Shown: piece after piece, positions 50,938-56,513 of the stretch
Layout: the number at the start of each line of letters is the position of its first letter
Numbering within the stretch: position 1 is the first letter of the stretch
From: Candidatus Mediterraneibacter stercoripullorum
GTDB lineage: Bacteria > Bacillota > Clostridia > Lachnospirales > Lachnospiraceae
Reading direction: 5' to 3'
DNA length: 56,513 nt
Assembly: GCA_019115765.1 (NCBI GenBank)
Contig: DXCZ01000019.1
Span: 1-56,513 of the forward strand
Program-made: the position numbers and the translations under genes
The notes under the pieces: generated by a model
What the model was told of the DNA's origin: nothing
Seen by the model: the letters and a program-made list of their open reading frames with translations, nothing else
Databases searched by the model: none

Positions 50938-52254
50938 CTGGAAATACGACAGTACTGCAAGAGCAAGTATGGACTCCATGATCTGACTGGCAAGCAGCCC
51001 CAGGAGGTATCCCTGGATTCCGAGAAGCGGAATTATGAAGTAAACGCTCAGAATACGGACGGTCAGGCAGGATGTATTGATCAGAAAAGTAGCAGTGGTT
51101 TTGCCAAGTCCGTTGATCGTGCTGATCAGTGCCGTGTTTGTATAGAGGAAAGGGCAGATCCAGGCAAGAGTGAGAATAAACTTTCCGGCAGAACTGCTGT
51201 GGAAAACAAGATCCCCAAGCAGATTACCAGTCAGCAGGAAGCAGAGACAGCAGAACAGTCCCAGAATAAAACAGCTGCCGGCTGCTCTTGCTGTAAGCCT
51301 TTTGATATCTGCACGTGTTCCGGTGGAAACGGCAGTGGTGACAGCAGGAGTAAGCATAGTCCCAACCGAACTGGTAATGGCAGAGGGAAAAAGAATACAG
51401 GGAAGTGCCATACCCGTGAGAACACCGTATATACTCAATGCTTCGGAAGAACTGCAGCCGAACAGCCTGAGCGATGCGGGAATAGATGCTGCTTCAATAC
51501 TCTGAAGCAGAGTAACAGCCGTGCGGTTGGCAGTCAGCGGTGCTGAGAGCATCAGGAGCTCTCTTGTATCCCGGTCCAGTGCAGAAAAGGAAGGACGGGC
51601 CATAAACATTTTCATATGTGAGAACGAACGGGCAGAATAGAAGGCAGATGCGAATTCTCCTGCGACAATTCCCACAACAGCCAGGTGAATGGATGGAATC
51701 TCACCGATTGACTTTAAGTAAAAAAAGAGAAGTATGACAGTTAATATCCGGGTACTCTGCTCTATGAGCTGTGACAGAGCAGGAATGCGCGTCTGCTGCA
51801 TTCCAAAACTGCATCCGCATATACAACAGTGGACAGAAGCACAGGGAAGCGCGTAGGAAATAATTATCAGAAGTTCAACACACCTTTCATCCCCGAGAAA
51901 TGAGTGGGCGATATGAGCGGCATTTTTCTGAATGATCAGTATCTGGATAAGGGAAAGAATAACAGTCACAATTATTGCGGCATACAGGATATTCTGAGCC
52001 TCGTTTTTCTTTCCAAGTGAAATTTTTTTCGCCGTGATGTGAGAAAGAGCGGTTTCAATACCTGCTGTTCCCAGTGAAAGACAGAGAGTATAAACAGGAA
52101 AGATCAGCTGATAAAGACCGACGTTTTCCTCACCGAAGGCATGACTTAAAAAGATTCGGAAGAAAAACCCCATGAATCTGCTGATCAGACCAGCCATGGT
52201 CAGGACCAGCGTTCCTTTGATCATTGTATGTTTTAACGTGTTACTTACTGTCAT
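50920..52254 (-). CDS. SpoVB/MurJ-like polysaccharide transporter (MOP superfamily)
   Basis: A 444-residue membrane protein with about 12-14 helices. The opening MIKGTLVLTMAGLISRFMGFFFRIFLSHAFGEENVGLYQLIFPVY is characteristic of stage V sporulation protein B and related lipid-linked precursor flippases. Further marks are LSLGTAGIETALSHITAKK and MALPCILFPSAITSSVGTMLTPAV. It probably moves a lipid-linked cell-wall or spore-cortex precursor. The ATG at 52254 has GTGGAG seven bases before it; a GTG four codons upstream is the alternative. Its promoter region is short and divergent from the Rrf2 gene. Confidence 0.85.
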   Translation of the reverse strand: MTVSNTLKHTMIKGTLVLTMAGLISRFMGFFFRIFLSHAFGEENVGLYQLIFPVYTLCLSLGTAGIETALSHITAKKISLGKKNEAQNILYAAIIVTVILSLIQILIIQKNAAHIAHSFLGDERCVELLIIISYALPCASVHCCICGCSFGMQQTRIPALSQLIEQSTRILTVILLFFYLKSIGEIPSIHLAVVGIVAGEFASAFYSARSFSHMKMFMARPSFSALDRDTRELLMLSAPLTANRTAVTLLQSIEAASIPASLRLFGCSSSEALSIYGVLTGMALPCILFPSAITSSVGTMLTPAVTTAVSTGTRADIKRLTARAAGSCFILGLFCCLCFLLTGNLLGDLVFHSSSAGKFILTLAWICPFLYTNTALISTINGLGKTTATFLINTSCLTVRILSVYFIIPLLGIQGYLLGLLASQIMESILALAVLSYFQKKPEH

Positions 52255-52307
52255 CAGAGTCTCCACTTCGGTATGCGCCTTTTTACATTCTTATTCTGTT
52301 TTCAGGC

Positions 52308-52336
52308 TTGACAGAACCGGATATGAATGATATCCT
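52308..52336 (+). promoter_or_regulatory. Predicted promoter of the Rrf2-isc-mnmA operon
   Basis: TTGACA (52308-52313) and TATCCT (52331-52336), spacer 17. Confidence 0.7.
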
Positions 52337-52347
52337 ACAAAGGAAAA

Positions 52348-52366
52348 TCCTAGTAAAAAACTAGGA
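52348..52366 (+). promoter_or_regulatory. Palindrome after the promoter, likely Rrf2 operator
   Basis: Perfect 7-bp inverted repeat TCCTAGT-aaaaa-ACTAGGA about 12 bases after the -10 box, just before the Rrf2 regulator gene. The position fits autorepression. Confidence 0.6.
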
Positions 52367-52395
52367 AATAGAAAATCGCAGAAAAGGGTGAGACT

Positions 52396-52857
52396 TTGAA
52401 GCTTTCGACAAAAGGAAGATATGGGCTGAGGGCACTGATCGATCTGGCGCAGCACAGCGGGGAAGGTCCTGTGTCTATTATGAGTATATCGGAGAGACAA
52501 GATATCTCTGAACGTTATTTGGAGCAGCTTGTCTCTCTTCTGAAAAAAGCAGGTCTGGTTCAAAGTGTGCGGGGCGCTGGAGGCGGTTACAGACTTGCCA
52601 AAAGGATGGAAGAGATTTCTGTTGGCGATGTCCTTCGGGCGTTGGAGGGCAGTCTGAAACCAGTGGAATGCGCCGGGCTGGAACCGGATGGCAGATGTGC
52701 TGCATCTGACAGCTGTGTGACGAAATATGTGTGGCAGCGGATCAACGAGAGCATCGCCCATACTGTTGATGAGATATATCTGGATCAGCTGGTGGAAGAG
52801 AGCAGAAAAATGAATCCGGAAGGCACGAATACAGATCAAAGAGGATGCAGAAACTAG
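52396..52857 (+). CDS. Rrf2-family transcriptional regulator (IscR-like)
   Basis: A 153-residue winged-helix repressor starting MKLSTKGRYGLRALIDLA, with recognition region ISERYLEQLVSLLKKAGLVQSVRGAGGGYRLAK. Three cysteines (CAGLEPDGRCAASDSC, spacing C-x8-C-x5-C) could hold an Fe-S cluster as in IscR, though spacing differs from the C-x5-C-x5-C of enterobacterial IscR. The start is TTG at 52396 behind AGGGTGAG. It lies 23 bases before iscS and probably senses cluster status to control the operon. Confidence 0.9.
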   Translation: MKLSTKGRYGLRALIDLAQHSGEGPVSIMSISERQDISERYLEQLVSLLKKAGLVQSVRGAGGGYRLAKRMEEISVGDVLRALEGSLKPVECAGLEPDGRCAASDSCVTKYVWQRINESIAHTVDEIYLDQLVEESRKMNPEGTNTDQRGCRN

Positions 52858-52880
52858 GTGTTTGAAGTGGAGGTACAGAA

Positions 52881-54065
52881 ATGGAAAAAATGATATATCT
52901 GGATAATGCGGCGACTACAAAAGCGTCACCGGAAGTGGTGAAGGCGATGCTGCCTTACTTTACAGAACATTTCGGCAATCCGTCCAGCATTTACGGGTTT
53001 GCCGCGGCAAATAAAGAAGTAGTTGCAAAACAGAGAGAGATCATTGCCGGAGTGCTTGGAGCAAAGGTAAATGAGATCTACTTTACTGCGGGGGGGACGG
53101 AATCGGACAACTGGGCGCTGATCGCCACGGCAGAGGCTTACGGGGGAAAGGGCAGGCATATCATCACAAGCAGGATTGAGCATCATGCTATCCTGCATAC
53201 CTGCGATTATCTGGAGAAGCGTGGATATGAGGTGACTTATCTCGATGTGGACGCAAACGGACTGGTAGATCCGGCAGATGTGGAGAAGGCCATCAGAGAG
53301 GACACCATCCTTGTATCCATTATGTATGCCAACAATGAGATCGGAAGTATCCAGCCAATCCGGGAGATTGGCGAGATTACAAGCAGGCACGGAGTGCTGT
53401 TCCATACGGATGCGGTACAGGCTTTCTGTCAGGTGCCGATCAATGTGGATGAGTGTCATATTGATATGCTCAGCGCCAGCGGGCATAAGCTGAACGGACC
53501 CAAGGGAATCGGATTCCTGTATATCCGGAAGGGCGTGAAGATCCGCTCCTTCATCCATGGAGGCGCACAGGAGAGAAAACGCCGCGCAGGAACAGAAAAC
53601 GTGCCGGGGATTGTCGGACTGGGAAAAGCAGTGGAGCTTGCATCCGGATCTATGGATGAACGGGCAGAGAAGGAACGAGAACTCAGGGATTATCTGATCA
53701 GAAGAATCGAAGAAGAGATCCCATACTGCAGACTCAACGGCGACCGGGAGAAGAGGCTTCCGAATAACGTTAACTTCAGCTTTCGTTTTATTGAAGGAGA
53801 GAGTATGCTGATCATGCTGGATATGAAAGGAATCTGCGCATCCAGCGGATCGGCCTGCACATCCGGTTCTCTGGACCCGTCGCATGTGCTGCTTGCCATC
53901 GGGCTCCCTCATGAGATCGCCCATGGTTCTCTTCGTATGACGTTGGGAGCGGATACCAGGAAAGAAGATCTGGATTATGTGGTAGAGCAGCTGAAAGAAA
54001 TCATTGAACAGCTTCGTGGCATGTCGCCGCTATATGAAGATTTTATCAGGAAGCAGAACAAGTGA
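52881..54065 (+). CDS. iscS: Cysteine desulfurase
   Basis: PLP enzyme of 394 residues that takes sulfur from cysteine for Fe-S assembly and tRNA thiolation. Opening MIYLDNAATTKASPEV; PLP-binding Lys in MLSASGHKLNGPKGIGFLY; sulfur-carrying Cys in GICASSGSACTSGSLDPSHVL. The aspartate region is VLFHTDAVQAFCQVPI. It is the IscS/NifS class I type. A GGAGG site precedes the ATG. The scaffold iscU and the thiolase mnmA follow in the same operon, naming its two sulfur acceptors. Confidence 0.95.
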   Translation: MEKMIYLDNAATTKASPEVVKAMLPYFTEHFGNPSSIYGFAAANKEVVAKQREIIAGVLGAKVNEIYFTAGGTESDNWALIATAEAYGGKGRHIITSRIEHHAILHTCDYLEKRGYEVTYLDVDANGLVDPADVEKAIREDTILVSIMYANNEIGSIQPIREIGEITSRHGVLFHTDAVQAFCQVPINVDECHIDMLSASGHKLNGPKGIGFLYIRKGVKIRSFIHGGAQERKRRAGTENVPGIVGLGKAVELASGSMDERAEKERELRDYLIRRIEEEIPYCRLNGDREKRLPNNVNFSFRFIEGESMLIMLDMKGICASSGSACTSGSLDPSHVLLAIGLPHEIAHGSLRMTLGADTRKEDLDYVVEQLKEIIEQLRGMSPLYEDFIRKQNK

Positions 54066-54145
54066 AAGGAATATTAAACAAGAAAAAGCATCAAACATCA
54101 GATTAATTATTGAAGGGAAAATGAAGAAAACAGGAGGAAAAGATC

Positions 54146-54589
54146 ATGTATACAGAAAAGGTAATGGATCATTTTCAGCATCCGAGGAATGTTGGAGAAA
54201 TTGAGAACGCCAGCGGAGTAGGCACAGTGGGAAATGCCAAGTGTGGAGACATCATGCGGATATATCTTGATATTGATGAAAATCAGATCATCCGGGATGT
54301 GAAGTTCAAAACATTCGGGTGCGGTGCGGCTGTGGCTACAAGCAGTATGGCTACGGAACTGGTAAAAGGAAAGAACATCCAGGAGGCAATGCAGGTGACG
54401 AATAAGGCCGTCATGGAAGCTCTGGATGGACTCCCGCCGGTGAAAGTACATTGTTCTCTTCTGGCAGAAGAGGCGATTCATGCGGCGCTGTGGGATTATG
54501 CGGAGAAGAACGGGATCAAGATCGAAGGCCTGGAAAAACCAAAGTCGGATATCCATGAAGGTGAGGAAGAGGAAGAAGAGGATTACTGA
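54146..54589 (+). CDS. iscU: Fe-S cluster assembly scaffold IscU/NifU N-terminal type
   Basis: A 147-residue scaffold on which Fe-S clusters form. Ligand cysteines are in [28 protein letters not shown] and [13 protein letters not shown], and the start [20 protein letters not shown] is typical. The C-terminus is a short acidic tail (EEEEEEDY) not found in most IscU. AGGAGG precedes the ATG. Its stop overlaps the mnmA start by one base. Confidence 0.94.
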   Translation: MYTEKVMDHFQHPRNVGEIENASGVGTVGNAKCGDIMRIYLDIDENQIIRDVKFKTFGCGAAVATSSMATELVKGKNIQEAMQVTNKAVMEALDGLPPVKVHCSLLAEEAIHAALWDYAEKNGIKIEGLEKPKSDIHEGEEEEEEDY

Positions 54590-55659
54590 TGAGCAGGGTC
54601 GTTGTTGGAATGTCAGGAGGTGTGGATTCTTCCGTGGCTGCATATCTTCTGAAAGAGCAGGGATATGATGTGATCGGCGTGACCATGCAGATCTGGCAGG
54701 ATGAAGATCGGGATATCCAGGAGGAAAACGGTGGGTGCTGCGGTCTTACCGCTGTGGATGACGCAAGGCGCGTGGCCGCTTCCCTTGGTATTCCATACTA
54801 TGTGATGAATTTCAAAAAGGAGTTCCGTGAAAATGTCATCGATTATTTTACCGGTGAATATCTGAATGGGCGCACGCCTAATCCGTGTATTGCGTGTAAC
54901 CGCTATGTGAAATGGGAGGCACTGCTTACAAGAAGCCTTGCTATTGGAGCAGAGTATATTGCTACCGGACATTATGCCAGAGTAGAACGGCTGCCTAATG
55001 GCAGATATGCGCTCCGGCGGTCAGCAACACTGGCGAAGGACCAGACATATGCTCTATATAACTTGACTCAGGAGCAGCTAAGCAGGACGCTGATGCCTGT
55101 AGGCGGCTACTCCAAGGATGAGGTCAGGCAGATCGCTTCGGATATCGGACTGAATGTGGCATCTAAGCCGGACAGTCAGGATATCTGTTTCGTTCCTGAC
55201 GGAGATTACGCTTCTTTTATTGAAGATACTGTGGGAGAGAAGCTGCCGGAGGGTAACTTTGTTACTGCAGAAGGAAAGATTCTGGGAAGGCATAAGGGGA
55301 TCATCCACTATACGGTGGGGCAGAGAAAAGGCCTGGGGCTTGCCCTGGGTTATCCGGCATTTGTGCTGGAGATCCGTCCGGAGACAAATGAGGTGGTGAT
55401 TGGGACATATGAAGAGTCGCTGACCCGCACGGTCCGGGCGAACCGGCTGAACTTCATGTCTGTGGCGGATCTGGAACATCCGGTGAGGGTGTTCGCCAAG
55501 ATCCGGTACAACCACAGAGGAGCATGGTGCACGGTGGAGCGGACAGGTCCGGATGAGATTACCTGTACCTTTGAAGAGCCCCAGCGTGCTGTGACGCCCG
55601 GACAGGCGCTGGTACTCTATGATGGAGAGTATGTGATGGGCGGCGGAACGATCCTGTGA
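54589..55659 (+). CDS. mnmA: tRNA-specific 2-thiouridylase
   Basis: Puts sulfur on U34 of tRNA(Lys, Glu, Gln), using sulfur from IscS. The 356-residue protein has the PP-loop [18 protein letters not shown], the first catalytic Cys in [14 protein letters not shown] and the second in [16 protein letters not shown], and the C-terminal beta domain with [14 protein letters not shown]. Coupled to iscU by a TGATG overlap. Last gene of the operon; no clear terminator is visible in the 100 bases after it. Confidence 0.96.
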   Translation: MSRVVVGMSGGVDSSVAAYLLKEQGYDVIGVTMQIWQDEDRDIQEENGGCCGLTAVDDARRVAASLGIPYYVMNFKKEFRENVIDYFTGEYLNGRTPNPCIACNRYVKWEALLTRSLAIGAEYIATGHYARVERLPNGRYALRRSATLAKDQTYALYNLTQEQLSRTLMPVGGYSKDEVRQIASDIGLNVASKPDSQDICFVPDGDYASFIEDTVGEKLPEGNFVTAEGKILGRHKGIIHYTVGQRKGLGLALGYPAFVLEIRPETNEVVIGTYEESLTRTVRANRLNFMSVADLEHPVRVFAKIRYNHRGAWCTVERTGPDEITCTFEEPQRAVTPGQALVLYDGEYVMGGGTIL

Positions 55660-55756
55660 CAGAAGTACAGAGTATGTAAAAATGCAGCTTGCGGAGCAGG
55701 GATGTGGATAAATGGACAGAAACAGCTATCTTGTGGTATAAAAATACATTTTCTAC

Positions 55757-55785
55757 TTGAATTTTTGTTTCTGGTTTAGTACAAT
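55757..55785 (+). promoter_or_regulatory. Predicted gap promoter
   Basis: TTGAAT (55757-55762) and TACAAT (55780-55785), spacer 17. A leader of about 100 bases follows. Confidence 0.65.
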
Positions 55786-55838
55786 TAGTCTAGTTGATGA
55801 ATCTTTAACAATTACGCATTGCGGAGGGTTCATTGCCA

Positions 55839-55855
55839 TGACTGTAGTACAGTCA
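55839..55855 (+). promoter_or_regulatory. Perfect palindrome in the gap leader
   Basis: TGACTGTAGTACAGTCA is a perfect 17-base palindrome about 55 bases downstream of the -10 box. As DNA it could be an operator (glycolytic repressor of CggR kind or other); as RNA its loop is too small for a good hairpin. Confidence 0.5.
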
Positions 55856-55876
55856 AGAATTTTTAAAAACTTTTAG

Positions 55877-56513
<637 letters not shown>

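Overview
The window looks like an ordinary chromosomal stretch of a spore-forming, obligately fermentative clostridial gut bacterium, most likely a member of the Lachnospiraceae (inference). The reasons are moderate GC, frequent strong AGGAGG ribosome binding sites with close TTGACA/TATAAT promoters, pyruvate formate-lyase, RNase Y, LuxS, a LexA-type CGAAC(N4)GTTCG SOS box before recA, SpoIIM-like and SpoVB-like genes, and several families I associate with Lachnospiraceae (DUF5716, DUF5717, DUF5662). No rRNA, tRNA, CRISPR array or prophage was seen.

Layout: 1-3142 (minus strand) holds the 5' part of pflB and a guanine deaminase/XdhC-like purine-catabolic pair. 3297-5488 is a two-gene ISAs1-type insertion sequence with 17-bp terminal inverted repeats. 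5673-10317 is an ArsC/Spx-like gene followed by a MoxR-DUF58-transglutaminase operon. 10612-15946 is a three-gene cassette (giant beta-sandwich/helical-repeat protein, degenerate Hsp70-like protein, TPR-like protein) of unknown function, preceded by a repeat-rich leader. 16063-18457 is an amino-acid ABC transporter. 18693-21590 is purF-purB. 21793-27468 has a membrane-anchored BspA-repeat protein, a sirtuin homologue lacking catalytic residues, gltX, a UvrD-type helicase and a DUF1292 gene.

27654-32422 carries an orphan sugar-binding lipoprotein, a GH13 debranching-enzyme homologue that has lost all three catalytic carboxylates, a DUF5662 gene, luxS and a histidine phosphatase. 32426-32956 is a 531-bp nested palindromic element between two convergent genes. 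Then come an ABC-F ATPase (minus), a patatin-like phospholipase, ppk1, galM, topB, a hexapeptide-repeat transferase, mgsA, a sodium:solute symporter and a PcsB-like NlpC/P60 hydrolase.

46227-50858 holds recA-recX (SOS box), rny, a NUDIX hydrolase directly behind the rny terminator, and a SpoIIM-like gene. A SpoVB-like flippase (minus) follows. 52396-55659 is an Fe-S/thiolation operon (Rrf2 regulator, iscS, iscU, mnmA): IscS supplies sulfur both to IscU and to MnmA for tRNA 2-thiouridylation. The window ends inside gap (GAPDH).

The main candidates for undescribed biology are the 10612-15946 cassette, the palindromic element at 32426-32956, and the catalytically dead GH13 and sirtuin homologues.
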